Notes: generated by a model from the letters alone, not told the origin. A stretch of DNA of 64,000 nt from Acholoe squamosa (GCA_949317995.1 OX439050.1:46935777-46999776); one strand, 5' to 3'. Shown: positions 1-13,686, numbered from the stretch's first letter. Numbers and translations are program-made.

Positions 1-2039
1 CAATCCTCAATAGATAGGTGGAAAATTACCCATATATTATAAACAGCAGGTGCTGAGAAAATGCAATTTTAGTTTTCATTGTTTGAAACCAGCAGCTTAA
101 GATGGCCCTTTTTCTTTCCCCATTAAGTGCTGGTTTCACAGCGGTAAAATGGTCGGATTGGCACTTATCCGACCGACTTTTTTTTCTATAGTTTTGATAT
201 ATTATAAATCGTCTGATAAGTCCGATTTTAAGCTTGTGTGACCAGCACCTTAGTCCAGAATTTCAATTTAATTGAACAGAACCTGATACGTCCCACCAGA
301 CCCGATACCAGCTTACACGTCACACTTTATCGTGGACAGCACCTCCCACCTTAGTCACTTCTTCCCTCCAGGCTTACAACATAAATCTGTATCGTCATGT
401 GCACATCGACATTCTACCTGTTCCATCAGAGCCTCCAGTAACGTCCATTAGAGCACTCCCGCCCCCTCTCTGTTTGTATCCCATAGTCCACAGGTGGGAC
501 CGGACATGCCCTGCCCCCTCCCACCACCACCACCTGCCGCCAGGAGGCAGCTTTAAAGGCCGCCACCAGGAGGCGTGGGCAGCGGCAGCGGTCACAGGTG
601 TTCTGGGCAGTAACAGGAGAAGAACGGTCAGCTTAGGTCCTTCCCTCCCCTTCCTTCTCAAGGCCCCACCCCCTCATTTTTTTATCACCTTGTCCCATTG
701 AAATGCCAGTTGTCAAAACCTCTGGGATGTTAGCAATAAGCTCAGGGGTTTACTGTATCCTAGAAATACTAGTGACCCCGATTAACTAACATCTGGTTTC
801 ATATGAGCACTGGGCAAAGTAAGGCATGACATAGTAAACTTTACATCTAGAGCTGGGGGCAGTGAGGAGGCAGGGCCATGGAAGGGTCAGCTCTGTGTAT
901 TTAACTGTGGTGACCACTAAATATACAAGCAGTATTCATGGTTACAGTCGGACTCCTCTATGATGAACCACTACATAGAATATACACACCAGATAGGAAA
1001 GAATATTGATAAATGTTATATCATATTCCTTGCATTTCCATCGCCCCTTCCATGAAATGGAGAGTTTGATATCGCGTTCTGATCTGAGATGGAGAGGAAG
1101 AGGATTCAACCCCCCCCCCCACAACCCGCCAATGAATGATCTCTTTTTAATTGCGGCACACTGTACATGTATAAATGGTCCCATGTAGCTCCTCCATGGC
1201 CTCCAGCCATACAGTATATGCCTTCATCTACATGTAAGTGATGCTGGAGGAGGAGGGGGGGTGGTATTCAGACAAAGTTGAGGAGGCCTGGCTGAGCTCT
1301 AATTAATGGTCACGTCTGGTGAGGGCAATCAACGGTCAAGTGCCAGGTCCAGACTGTTACCTGTGGTCACAGGCAGGTCAGCTGGTATAATGGCTATTTG
1401 AATAGATCTGCTTGTGGCACATGCTCTACAGTAGGCCACAGCTTCGGGTCATGTGACATTAAGTATGAGTCCTATAGATGATGCCCCAGGCTTCATATGG
1501 ACATTTTCATGGTGCACAGTAGTTCAAAGCTCCCAGGTTAGCTTTAAACATCTATATACATTTGTACCTGTTCGAACCACTGTAATTATATTTTTTAGGT
1601 ATTTATGCGCTATAGATGCAGTTGCAGATACTAAATTTAAGTCAGGAAGTCAGGATTAAAATTAATAAACCAGATTCTGATCATTTGTCTTGCCCCCATT
1701 AAAGCTTTGGATATTCCCGTCTATCCTCTATGATAAAGCTTATATTATTTCAACTCACTCTCAGATTCGTGGCCGAAGTTTATTGATCTAGACCTAGACT
1801 TCATGGTCGAATGGAATATTCCAGTCTTATATTTTAATTGCATACCTTTTAGCACCCCTTTATCATGAAAATATGCTATGTGGAAATCCTATTAGAAGGA
1901 ATGAGATTTCATGCTTCCATTGATTTGCTCTGCAGGGCAATATACATATTCCAGCCAAACTCACTCAGGAAACTATTGCCCTTCTAAAGACATCCTAATC
2001 CCCGGTACATACACTGTGTGCTCGCCTATTCACTCGGTT
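1..2039. other. Stretch without recognised gene
   Basis: Nothing convincing was found on either strand. There is a GC-richer patch near 480-620 with short overlapping open frames, and a C10 run near 1111. The open frames are low-complexity (proline and histidine rich) and lack good splice or start context. Confidence 0.4.
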
Positions 2040-2231
2040 TTAAACCTTTGAGATTGAATGATGCATCAAAAAATGCATCCCTTGGTCGTCATGATGCAGC
2101 AATGGGATGCTGGCAGGGTCAGTATAAATGCAGTGCTGATTCGTAGGCTCACCAGGCCTGCATTCATGCATCATGAAGGCCAATTTGTAAAATGCATCAG
2201 TGCACGCACTATAGGGCCCTTCAAGGGTTAA
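2040..2231. mobile_element. TTAA-flanked miniature element (piggyBac-type ends), family TGATGCACCA
   Basis: The element is flanked by TTAA at 2040-2043 and 2228-2231. Its ends read inward as ACCTTTGAG and, on the other strand, CCCTTGAAG, so they form an imperfect inverted repeat. The interior has several ATGATGCA-type words in both orientations. Related sequence is seen near 5080-5300, 26662-26835, 36515-36670, 43040-43113 and 58440-58512. TTAA targets with CCCTTTG ends are typical of piggyBac-derived miniature elements. There is no transposase frame, so it is non-autonomous. The superfamily call is inference. Confidence 0.55.
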
Positions 2232-2439
2232 CCACACGCCTATAGTCTATTATATAGATCCACTGTGTAGTATATTAGGGGCGTTGATCCCCCCAGTCTA
2301 TACTTGTGTGAGGTATTGACATGGCTAGACGCTTAGCCAGTGGGTCTGACCCCTACTGTGGGTCACCATGTCACCTCAGGACGCCATAGAGAGCACTCAG
2401 GGGTGAGGTGTGCCTAATTATGGTGAGAGGATAAATATA

Positions 2440-2592
2440 CCCCGTACAACCCCACGTATAAGCCGCACCCGCTTCTATTCTGCACCTTAACTTTGGGAAG
2501 AGATAAAAGCCCCTTCTAGGGCTTCGAACGTACTAACTCGGTAGTACTGGTCATAAACTTAAAACCCCATCTATAAGCCGCACCCATATTTT
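2440..2592. repeat. Remnant of TATAAG(A/C)CGCACC repeat
   Basis: Two direct copies of the word TATAAGCCGCACCC lie near 2457 and 2573, with the diverged sequence between them typical of the family described at 3233-3465. No clean terminal inverted repeat was found, so this is probably an eroded copy. Confidence 0.45.
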
Positions 2593-3232
2593 TTTGGCCT
2601 CATCAAACCTGACCTCTGAAATGGTCCACAGGGCATATGACTTATGTGCACTGTTTTACGGTAATACACAAAGTGTCCCCCAGATGCCACCACGTGTGTA
2701 CCTATTGTACACGGGTTGTATGACTGTATATTTTGCATTGAGGTCCCTGGTGCACTCTATGGAATCGCTTCCTCTCCAATCCACTCTAGGTTTAGCATAC
2801 CTAAATAATGTCTAGAGTGTTTATAGATTATACAAACCAGGCTGACATGGCCACATGTATATAGATAGAGAGGGGTCAGACTGCGGTTATATCTAGTGTT
2901 ACAAATCTATTACCACACACATAGAGATGCCAACAGCCAGACTAACTCAGCACGAGACCCAACGTGGCAACAGGAAACACCAGTCATCTCTGTATATTTT
3001 CTGCCATTTTTATGGAGAGACAAAATGGCCGCCACAAAATTTTTTTCATCCAATCTCCATTCAGTATAGATTATCCTAAATTACCCTATCGTTACTCTGA
3101 CAGTGACTAAAGACAGATCTATCATACAGATCGACGTCACGCCTATTCCTGTGGGCTTGTTCACATGCATATTGGGCTGGAATTGTGTTCTATCTGCTGT
3201 GGATTTGAATCAAACAGAGATTAATATCAGTA

Positions 3233-3465
3233 CCGTAATCTCCCGCGTAGAAGACGCGTTGCACGTATAGGATGCACCCCCTTCTTGGGAGAAGCATTTT
3301 CGCGTATAAGACGCACATTTTAAGGATGGAATTTGTAAGATTAGTACATTTCTATAGTAAAATTACCCCTCGTATAAGACGCACCCCCAACTTGAGAGAA
3401 AGCTATAAGACTACCCAGCATTTTGTTTGGCGTAGAGGACGCGTCTTATACGCAGGAGATTACGG
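3233..3465. mobile_element. TIR element with TA target duplication, TATAAGACGCACC family
   Basis: The ends are inverted copies starting CCGTAATCTCCCGCGTA on the left and, reading in from the right on the other strand, CCGTAATCTCCTGCGTATAA. TA dinucleotides sit directly outside (3231-3232 and 3466-3467). The interior carries several more TATAAGACGCACC words in both orientations. A TA target is the mark of the Tc1/mariner/pogo superfamily. The element is 233 bp and non-coding. Relatives occur at 17551-17767, 27221-27410, 31640-31865, 32282-32476 and 52987-53203. Open frames across it are translations of the repeat, not genes. Confidence 0.65.
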
Positions 3466-3517
3466 TAGTTATACTTGGGGACGCCATGTGATTGGAGCAG
3501 AATGAGAGGTCATCAGT

Positions 3518-4800
3518 GTGTCAAGGTCTGAGTGGACATTCTGTATATATAACGGTAATACAAATGTAAAACCACCAGGTCACTGGGTTATGACCAAGCC
3601 ACGACCCCCGCCACTGTTCATCATTCCCGACTGGTTCTTAATGGCTTTATACATGATCTTTGTGGCCAGTAGTCCTTTCATGTACAATGTATTAATGCAT
3701 ATATTTTAGTCAGCGTGATACAGAATGCAACACTGGTGAATAACTCACATGCGCTGCATCAAAAGTCAATCCCAAACAGCAGCGAGTTACGCACCAGCAC
3801 AAGTGACCATGACTAATTGAGGATGCATGCTGGGCTTCAATGTCATGCATTTAGTATTTCATATCTATGTGTGCATTTGGTTTAATATGCAACAAGGGAG
3901 GTATTGTTTGTAAAAGTATTGTCTTACATTTTTGTTTTAAAGGTCATGAATTTAATTCACGTGTAGTCCGCAACATCCGCATAGAGACCAACTTATCTGA
4001 CACAGATCTCACATGAGCAATAACTCATTAAATATCATCATCTCCACAAAAGATGCTCATCTAAAAACATGGGACAAACCCTCAGCCTCAGGCTCTCGTG
4101 GCCAAAACCGAGGGCCCTTTGTTTGAACACGTCCTATATCCTATTAACCACTCCACACATCAATTCTCCCACATCTATTCCATACTTAAAAATTGCCTCC
4201 TTTTAAATTGCACATTTTCAATTCAGTTTTTATGCTTTGTATTATCAAGTTACCTTGGTTGATTTTATTTGAAAGATAATGACCAGACCGGGTGTACAGA
4301 AGCTAACTGAATCATGACAATAACTATTATTTTCTTATGTCGTTTTACCGATTGGACTTATCAAATTAAGTGGATTGCTTTCAAACCAGGCCCTACCAAA
4401 CCAGGCCTTGAGGAGGGGGGTGGGTGGGCTGAGATACCATATCAGTACCAGCCTAGGCGATATCCTACCTGGAGGGCTGATTAACCCTAACCCTTATAAG
4501 ACATGTATTTATCTAATGTTTACTTTTACGTGCTAAAGGTATTATCTTGACCAAATACCTACCGGCACTTATACAAGACACGTCCTTATTCAAAACCCGG
4601 CGATTAAAGTCTTCAATACGGCACATACACTTCATGATTAAGCTGACCAGCCCCTCCCCCCCCCATCCCAATCGGCCATTGGCGTGGTATAAAACAATGA
4701 AGGTGCCCTTGCCGTTGGTTTTCCCGTATCCCCGCCAGCACATCATAGTCAGGGGATATGGCCTGACCCTGTCCATCAGATGCTAGGGTTGAGGTAAAAA
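3518..4800. other. Stretch without recognised gene
   Basis: No credible exon, RNA gene or transposon was seen. There is a small local duplication of AACCAGGCC near 4384-4410. Confidence 0.35.
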
Positions 4801-4884
4801 GTGAGCAGCTCACTTACTGTGCGTCTCAGTGAGCAGCTCACTTACTGGGCGTCTCAGTGAGCAGCTCACTTACTGGGCGTCTCA
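4801..4884. repeat. 28-bp tandem repeat, 3 copies
   Basis: Three head-to-tail units start at 4801, 4829 and 4857. Each unit holds the perfect palindrome GTGAGCAGCTCAC. The copies differ at a single position (TGTGCG against TGGGCG in the first copy). Confidence 0.9.
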
Positions 4885-5079
4885 ATACAAGGCTCTACAT
4901 ATTATGAAGAATTCAAGTTTTTGACACATATATCATCTATGATGATCATTCGAACCCTTTATACTCATTTAAAGGGCGAATCTGTGTCTTAACCCCATAA
5001 AGATGTCGTCAGGAGTTGAGCGGTGACATTGTCGCTATAACTATCTCCAAGTGCGAGCCTCTTTAATGAAATAAGGATG

Positions 5080-5300
5080 CTGCATAAAATGGCACCAAGA
5101 GCAAATGAGACATTCTGAATTGTCATGCCTGCTCGTCAGCACTTAATTGGTGCATCATGACGACCATCCAGAAGTGTACCTACAGGGTCTTCATGGGGCA
5201 TGATTATCGTCATGGCGAGTAACTCGCCAGAGCTGCATTCATGTATCACAACGGCCAATGGGAATGATACATAAATGCATCATAAGCCTCTAAGGGTTTA
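5080..5300. mobile_element. Diverged TGATGCACCA-family miniature element
   Basis: Shares with the family at 2040-2231 the words GGTGCATCATGACG, ATGGCGAGTAACTCGCC and GCTGCATTCATGTATCA, and ends in CTAAGGGTTTA, a degraded form of AAGGGTTAA. A possible left end with TTAACCCC lies at 4989, which would make it about 310 bp. The boundary is uncertain. Confidence 0.4.
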
Positions 5301-6131
5301 TCTATTTATACCAACATTCAGAGATAATCTACCTCAGACGATTGATTATCTCAAACTTGGTCTTTCTGGCCACATGAATGACATGGAGGGCTATACACTC
5401 AATGGGACTCAGAGGATCACATTAAACTTTGAATGAATCGGATTTTGTTGTTATCTTTGCTTAGGATCACTTAAAACCATGAGCTTTTAAATTTAGAATT
5501 AGATACTGTCTGATCCAATGGCGAGTTTCCAAGTGAAAAGTGTAGAATCGAGAAACCCCCCTCTACGTATGCAGCGAATTGAGTTAGACAGAAGACCTTA
5601 TCTTTGTACAGCAGATTAAGTTTATCATGGGATTATACTTAAGTGACAGGGGCCCTGGACCTTCTTTATCAGACAAGAGTATTCTCCTGTCAGTATGTGT
5701 TTGTGGTGGCCAAGGCTAAATATATACACAGGACGTTATTGATGTAAAATTCATGGATGAATGGCCTAGCAACACGTGCACATCAGGACAAGCTTTAAAA
5801 TTAGTTTTGGGAAGGAGGAAAGCACTGGTATGGGACAGTATAGAAACCATTAAGGTAGCTTCGCAGCATATCTCACCAATTTACCTGACAATACGAACAG
5901 GTGTACTGAGCCCCTAAGACTCTGCTTGGAGCACGTCGTCCGACCTGGGGCCCACTTAGATGAGTTGAGGACCCCTGGCTGTGTCACCCTTCTGCACTCA
6001 TCGTTTGTATACGTATATGAGTTTATGTACATGTACATTCTGGTACAGGGCTGTGCATAATCTGTACTGGTTCTACATAATCATTTTTTCACCTTTAACC
6101 TTTGCTAATCCATTGTCTTCTTCTTACTTAG

Positions 6132-6184
6132 GCCTATCTCTTGAGGACCGTCTAGAGATAAAATACAATGACTCCCGTGGATGA
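6132..6184 (+). CDS. Candidate terminal coding exon, unknown protein
   Basis: A strong acceptor is visible: a pyrimidine stretch (CTTCTTCTTACTTAG) ending at 6131. The downstream frame reads LSLEDRLEIKYNDSRG then TGA, which is polar, charged and without low complexity. A second good acceptor (TTTTCTTTGCAG) ends at 6212, so alternative splicing to a nearby site is possible. No donor or family match is recognised. It is called from splice signal and composition only, and the frame of the preceding exon is unknown. Confidence 0.25.
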
Positions 6185-6448
6185 TTTTTCTTTTACACAT
6201 TTTCTTTGCAGTTCGATAGCTGACATACTTGATGTCTGTCTGTGTCAACCTTATACCCGGTACCTACTGACTTCATGTACTGCCATCTGACCCAGACTAC
6301 AACAGGGTTCACTCCCAACCCCCACCACACACACACACACTGTGTCATGACACAGCACTGTAGACAGGGGTCGGTCAGGGGTCCCTAGGTGAGCTAAGGT
6401 CTCTGCTGACGGCATAACCTCTCTACCTGTGTCAACACTACCTCGAGT

Positions 6449-6449
<1 letters not shown>

Positions 6450-6508
<59 letters not shown>
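6450..6508. repeat. (AT)n microsatellite
   Basis: About 29 uninterrupted AT repeats. Open frames reading YIYIYI across it are artefacts. A short (CA)n tract lies just upstream near 6328-6340. Confidence 0.97.
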
Positions 6509-6510
<2 letters not shown>

Positions 6511-7831
6511 ATGACATCCACCTTTGGCAGACCCAGCGAAATTCAACATGGTGGACCCACTGGGTATTCACTCCTATAGGGCTAGGGGAAGTTATACACC
6601 ATGGAGGCCGCATGTGGTGGTTTTATCAGTCATTTGTTGTACCTTAAATCAGGATTATAGGTGAAATCCGAGGTAATCAATGAATCAATATGGTAGAAGA
6701 TAGGGGTGGGCGGGGTATCCTTGTAGACGACCTATGTGATCCTCCAAGATTACTTTACAGGTGTAGTACTGGATAAATGTCTTAGCCACAGCAGGTATAA
6801 TTACAAAGATTTTGAGTTGATTATAAATGCACTTGATAGCTCCTGTCAAGGACAAACCGACTAAAAAGGACAAAACAGAACAAAGGGAGATGCAATTAGG
6901 ACCAAGACCGAGCTTCTTTTGAAAGACAAAGGGCAAACTAAGCCAATGTAGTTTTTCTACGTCATTTCAATTTGTCTGTGATCACGGCCATGGTTTGAGA
7001 CTTAAGTTTCTTTACAAACCAACATCACCAAATCCAAGAACCTTGCCACATCCTGTCATAACAATGCAGAATAATAATAAATGCATTAGTTAAATTAAAA
7101 CGGAAAGACGCTGCATCTATATGTAGTTGCTCTCATTTGCAAAGAGCCATTCCCAGAATCCACTGCGGTTTTGAGCGGCAACAGGTGGCAGACGACACCA
7201 CACCTGTGCTGGTGCTGGACGTGCGGCATAAATCAATTCCGTAACCAGCGGACGCCGCGTCGCAATGACATTAACATTAAAACTCGTGACCTTGGTGCAC
7301 TGGGAACAAAATGGACATTTTGTGTACAGCTCTTATTCTGCCCCCTTATCAGTAAACTATCAGAGTTATAACAGCCCACATTATGGTTACTCTGTGTACA
7401 TTATGACCCCATCGGCGGCCAATAAGGGGTTTGTATCAAATCATTCGTTTGTAGGCAAGATAACTCTTTAATTGGTGACCCTTTTCTGTCAGTTGCTGTG
7501 AATATCATAAACCTGCTTTATATCCACGTGTGGAGGTTATCATAATGGGTGGTGAAGCACAGACTACTGTGCCCCAATAGGGGGTCAGGTGTTCCTTCAT
7601 GTACCTGTACTAGAGGGGTGATCAGTGGCACCCCAGGTGGTAGGCCGAGAGATGCACCACTAAACAGTTATGGCATGCTCCTCACCTGGAGTCACCCTCA
7701 CTACTGAAATAAAGATAGATGGTCTGCTATCAAGCCCCTCCCACCCCCTCACCTTCAACCACGACACCCTACTGATAATGGAGATAGGACTGGGCACTAG
7801 TAAAGTAACCTCCCGCATGGGGGACACTCAC

Positions 7832-7952
7832 CTACGTCACAAATCAAGGAGGACGCCTGCTGAGACTGACGGCTTCCGGTTCCGCTCGCCGCTCTCTGTG
7901 GGGAACTTCCCCAATAACGCCCATGACAACTACCTCCATTATCGCTCACCAT
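7832..7952 (-). CDS. Candidate first coding exon, unknown protein
   Basis: Read on the minus strand, an ATG at 7952 has a strong context (A at -3, G at +4). It opens 40 codons, beginning MVSDNGGSCHGRYWGSS and ending SSLICDV plus one base, and runs straight into a consensus donor (GTAG then GTGAGT) at 7831. The peptide is rich in Ser, Gly and Gln and is not recognised. A plus-strand open frame of 109 codons covers the same place (7670-7999) but has no splice support. A second GTGAGC donor lies just after the ATG, which would be an alternative. Moderate to low certainty. Confidence 0.3.
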
Positions 7953-8082
7953 GCTATTTCTCCCCAAATATTGCTCGGTGCGACAAAGACATATTCTAGT
8001 AGGGCTACTAGGCCCCATACCTCATAATTCTGTCAGTTTTTCTAGTTTGAACCCATGGAGTTTCCCATACATGCATAGGGCC

Positions 8083-9288
8083 TAGGGTAGATTAACCTAA
8101 AGACGACCACATACCTAAAGTCGACCACCTGTCAGCTTGTTTTTCTCAGTTTTACATGTACTGCATTGGTCTTAAACCCTAATATTATTGAAATAGAGGT
8201 GTTATAGTACCCCATAGTATGATGTCCTGAAATATATGAAGTAATTGTCACTGCATGATAATACACTAAAGTTCCCATGTTTGAATGGTTTTTACCATGA
8301 CCAGCTGGTCATTTCATCAGAATTCTCCAACTTTGGTTCTATAACTTGAAGATGAGAAGTGCTCACATATACAACATTTTGACTCTAGGCATAGATAAAT
8401 ATCTTTGTTAAATGATAGCATAAGGAAAAGTGCAGAAATGTTAAATACTTTCTGTATAGGACTATTTTCCCTAAACATATCAATTTCACCTTGAGATGAC
8501 TACCATTTCAACTTGAGTCAACCACTCCTAATACACCTATTTGTGCATTTAATTGAAAAGAAGCCATTGATTTTGTAGGATTACATCAATTACATCACAA
8601 GATTCATGGCCAGAATAGTTTGGGATAGAAATCTTCACTGGATTATGCTCTGATGCATATATTTCAATCTTAACTGTAATGCTATGATTATTACTATGTA
8701 GAGGAACTATTTGAAACTCAGAGTGTGATAATAAAGTTAAGGAATGGATTATTATAGTCCATATTGAAGGTCTATTAAATTACATTAAAAACAAAGCCTC
8801 TATAATGCAGGGTTGCAAATACCACATCTATTTTGATGAGATTTACAATATCCATGGCCATAAAGCTGCCTTCAATTTCCATTCTAATTGAGTCACTATA
8901 AAAACATAAATATTCTTATGATGCAATAGTTTTAATTGCGCCATTTTACTGCATATCTATAGAAGACATTCTTTTTTTCCCCAAATGATAGTTTAATGAA
9001 CATAGCCCCATTAAAAAAGTTGTAATCAAGTGGTCAGCTCAAGGTGCAAGGTGGTCATCTCAAGGTGAAAATAGACTAACTGAGATGGTCTTATAAATGA
9101 TGAAAAACAATAGATAAACTTTACACATGGATTTGAGAAAGGTAATTAGTCCAAAAGCCCAAATAATTGTCTTTCACTTAGTACCTTGGGGAACCCTAAG
9201 GACCTATTAGACTCAAAGATATTAGCTACTACATTTCCCTTATTGAAAACCTGCACAGGAACGGTCGTCTTTAGGTTAATCTACCCTA
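8083..9288. mobile_element. 1.2-kb non-autonomous DNA transposon with perfect inverted ends
   Basis: The left end at 8084-8108 and the right end at 9263-9287 are exact reverse complements over about 24-25 bases. They begin GGGTAGATTAACCTAAAGAC with TA on the outside of each, consistent with a TA target duplication. A second inverted pair lies inside: the words CACCTTGAGATGAC near 8490 and GTCATCTCAAGGTG near 9052. The interior is AT-rich with no open frame long enough for a transposase. The family is not recognised. Confidence 0.75.
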
Positions 9289-12200
9289 CACACAAATGGT
9301 ATTTCCAATAGATAGCTCTTGTCAGTAGGCTAGCCGTACCGTACTAGTTTCCTGACTAGCTTTATCTAGCCTGGGGGGGGGGGGCTACCCCATTTCTTAT
9401 ACATTTATTTACCACCCACTAGGTACTTTCACCATTAACACGACTGCTGAGTCACAATCTAGGTAGCTTATGTAGAAGTCATTATAAATGTAGGTCTACT
9501 GTACGAGCAGCATTTAGACATTTACTCTCCATCAATTATCGCAGCACCCCTTTCAATATCCCCCACGAAATCAATTCTCCCCATCATCGCCCACGCTTGG
9601 TCTGTCAGTCTGCCTGTGAGTTCCTGTCCCCATGGTAACAAGGCGTAGTATGTCTGGATGCGGATCCCGCTCATCGTACCTGTCTGAGTACATAGTAACC
9701 ATGGAAACTCAATGAAGCATCGATTCTCGACCTCCCTCCCACACTGTATACATCGTAGGCCTACCTATACATGTTCTATACACCTAATCAACTGACGTGC
9801 ACACCATCATATTCAGGAAAAGGGCATTTACCTGATTGGTTAGAAGGTATCGGTAGGCCTATACGGGATTGGGCCCGAGAATTCGGTTCTGATGCGGGAA
9901 TAGTCTAGTAAATACTACATTCTTATACTGTGCTGCTTTCTTAATTTTGAGAGTCCCCTAATAATGTAACCTTTCCACATGACCATGAAACGACATGCCA
10001 TTAGCTTCACACTCGTTTACCTTTTTACCCAGCAAGATGTCGCTGGTGGAACTCTACTGGTTCAGCAGAGTAGTCCCCTACACTACTTCATACCCATATT
10101 ATGACCCGCCAAAGGATGTTTCTCTTCAAAGACGTCGCTCATTGATCAAGGCCCTTTCTAAGCCCCACCCCCTGCCCCCACCTACAGTACGCCCCCTCAC
10201 AAAGTATCTCTATAAATCAATGGACTTGACCCCCCCCCCTCATGGCTGCACAAGCCTCGCCTCCTTCTATAATACATAGGACCAAGAACCCTGCGGCTGG
10301 CTGCTGGCCCATGCAGAATTGATGTCTGTTCGCCCTGAGGCAAAGTGGGTGGGGAGCAGCTCAGAGGATGGAATTCAGAGTAACTCAGTATATGGCCTCT
10401 CTATGTTACATCAGTACAGCCTCCCTGATTCACATGTAGGAGGTTCATGCAGGTTCTAGTTTAGTATTGAGAGCAGCTTTTCATGGGTGCCTTAGTGTGT
10501 GTGGTATAAAAAGAATATATTGGTTGAGAGCCTTGTATTTCATTGGTTGCCTCACGTACCAATGCCGTGCCCCATGTAGGTCCATTTTGGTACTGCGTTC
10601 TTGCATCTTGCCGTTCGAGGCAATACTGCCGAAGCTGATTGGCTGCCGTCCTACAGTGTCGAGAGGGCCAAATGTATACCACATTGTGATAATTCTTAGA
10701 ACCACTCTTAGAATTAATAACCTCATTCCCCAAATCCAATATCATTGTATATCATCCTAATTGGAGAAATAGTGTACAGTAAGAAACCATTCTTTTCTCC
10801 TTAGCCGACCCTGGATGTGATAGAAACCCATGGTGTACGTCACTAATTAGTATCAGAGGCCTTTGGTTTGGCCCATAGGTGATAAATAATACACCTCAGA
10901 GACTATAGACTCTACCCAGTCCCACACTCATTAGGCACACCCATGGTTGTCACCTTCATTCACCTGTCACTTAATCCCTCAACATACTTTGTATCTGTCT
11001 GCCCACTCCTCCATCCCTACATCCCCCATGGCAGCCTAGCACAGCGACGGAACAAGGGCTGTCAAGGGGAGGGGGGCAAGATGTGAAATTTGATGTTCTT
11101 GACTCTAAAACACCATGAATAGGATAGAAACTATAATGGAGTTTCTACAGGATATAGACGGCAGGAAAGGGGGGGGGGGCTGCCCCCCCCCCCAATCATG
11201 AAGGAGGTGGGGCCTGAGTATGTCTGGGCCCCCAAAAAATTGCGTCTCAAATTAGATTGATATGGTAATGGGATAGAGAAAATGGGGGTCTGAGCCTAAA
11301 AATTACATTTCTATACAAATTCTGTATGTGTATGTATAGATGTCATCGTGCATCAACCAACAATTCTAGATGGTCGCGATGGGGTTCTTGTTAGGCCCCC
11401 CAATGAAGATTTGCTTCCTAAGCCTCTGTAGACACCCGACACACGAGGAGGTCTATAGGCTGTAGGAACACCAAAAAGTCTCTCTCCAACTTAGAAACTT
11501 GGTGCTTTTATGGCCCAGGTGACTACGGTATATAGACGGCCCCAAATCAAGCTCTCTCATTGGTCAGTTCAAACTATCATGTTCTAAGGCCCATTGCCCC
11601 CTCCCACCCTGGCGCCGCCATTGAAGCAGTATACGTCTATACATAATTGACAGACGTGTCTACATATTACTTATTGACAGGAGGCAGGCACTGTCTATTA
11701 ATGCCTTGACAGCAATGTCTGGTATATTGTTGGTGTATTTCACAGGCGATCAATATTCGATGTCAATAGATAATGGTATATCAATTATTCAAGATGTACT
11801 AACTATTGTTACTGACTAATTGTCAGCATGCCCATTTATTGTTTCGTTGCCTCAGTGCAACAAGGCTGAAACTGAATCTGAGTCAACAAGGTAAAAGGTA
11901 CCCTTGTGAGGGGCCCAGGGAGGTACCTTTAATTCAATATTTCATACTTGCGTGATAATTCCGTTGTGAGGAGTTGACTGTGATGCATCATTTACTAGAT
12001 CACTCACGCCCATTGATAGGAAAAGCCACTATTGTTAAGATATGATTGGTGTTCAATTTAGGCAGGAAACAAAAGGTGACGATAATGAGGACCCATGCAA
12101 ATACCATTCTATTGAGTGTAGGTACAAGACATATCTAGACAGATCTAGTGCTAGATACCACTTGTTACCAGTGTCTTGTACACATACCCCTATGTTGGCA

Positions 12201-13684
12201 AGGTGCGCCACCATCAACTCTCATTATCCACTCTGCTGCTCACCAATACCTATACCACCCCTACCACCCTGCTAGTTAGTTACTCCCTAACTGCCCCTGT
12301 CACACAACCATGGCCCAGCCAAACCACTCCTTACTCCAACTAGTCCCAGGTATCCATAGCATACTTTGTCCCTCATGACTTTGTCTGTATTATGATTACT
12401 CCTGTCCATTCGCCAATCCTAGTTAAACCCCCATCCTACAACCCCCTCCAGTGGGCCTCCTGCCCCCCCCCCCCCGTTCCCCGTGTTGGGTAAGGGGGTG
12501 GTGACCTTTTCTTTAACAAGGGGGTTGGGATTGGAGAGGTCAGACCCTTCTTGGGAGAAAAGGGAGACAGACAACGATCGGAAACCCTAACTAAAGCCCC
12601 CCCCCCCCCAACTGATGAAAATAACCACCCCTAAGCATTGCGGTGATGTCGGTCTGGGCTATCTATATATACGGGTGTGCCCGCGCCACACGCCCACTGT
12701 GGGTGCTACTCACAGCCCAGCTATGGACAGTCATTAGTCGTGGTCCCCGACCCCTCTTCCCGTATACTACTTACACGAGGGACAGGGGCCGTGCCTGGAC
12801 CGTGAACATCGACCACTCCTTTCTATCTCCCACCCAAAGGCTGGCATCAACCACAGCAGAATGGATGGGCACTGGAGGAGCTGGTCCCTTCTCGTAATGC
12901 CCAACCCAGGCTTCTACTCTTTACAGTTCTTGACCCGAGCCAAGGGGTCAGTTGGATATGGGGAAGGGTGCTTTCTTTCTATTTTCTTCCCCGAAGAAGG
13001 CTATGGGCCCACACCTGATGTCAACCCAATCTAACCCTTAAGTTCCCCTAGAGTCATTGCACAGTGTTCAGCACCTGATTTGTCCAAAACCGCATGCTAG
13101 GCCTGTAACTCAAGTCTCCTCGAGCTACCCCTTTCAATACAGGCACTTGGGGGAACGTACCAAGGACCTGGAGCGCTGATATGAAAGCAGCCAGACTATT
13201 AACACAAAAAATGGCTTAAAACCATCTATGTACCGGTAATTGATTCAAGTTCGAGAGCCCTAGGTCTATCACTTTTTCCCATTCCTCAATATCTATGTAG
13301 TCACTTCGACCAGTGAAGAAGGAAATCCTCTGGGCAAGATGGGAGAAGGTAAAACGGGGACAACTACGTGTGATTTAATGCTGGGAACAGAGAGCTGATT
13401 TATTGATGGTACGATTCACTTGATGCTTTTCCCATTTACTGGTCTCTATACGACGGCGAGTGATCACGCCCAAGTGGTAGCCCCAGTCCCCAGCCATCAG
13501 ATTTTCCACATTGAGGCCTTAACATTTTGCCGGACCCTTAGACGTGCCCCATGGCTTATAGGAAGTAGCTTGTTTAATTCCTTGATTCTTCTTCGTTTAA
13601 CTGGGATTCAAAGATTTAATAAGTGAAGAAATTAATACATTAAACTTCAGTGCAGTAATGCTAAACATTGTAAAATGACATAGT
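9289..13684. other. Long stretch without recognised gene
   Basis: Only simple features stand out: poly-G near 9375, a G-run facing a C-run around 11167-11191 that could fold on itself, C13 at 12463-12475 and a C-run near 12598. An open frame at 9995-10279 contains a possible start (MSLVELYWFSRVV) and is weakly gene-like, without splice support. RFX-type X-box at 9695-9708. Confidence 0.4.
9695..9708. promoter_or_regulatory. X-box-like RFX site
   Basis: The sequence GTAACCATGGAAAC fits the inverted half-site pattern of RFX binding sites (GTNRCC / RGYAAC). Another related word, CCATGGTAAC, is 60 bp upstream. Function is inferred from the motif only. Confidence 0.3.
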
Positions 13685-13686
13685 TT

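Noticed and set aside
6251-6647. Open frames with YIYIYI on both strands
   Set aside because: Translation of the (AT)n microsatellite.
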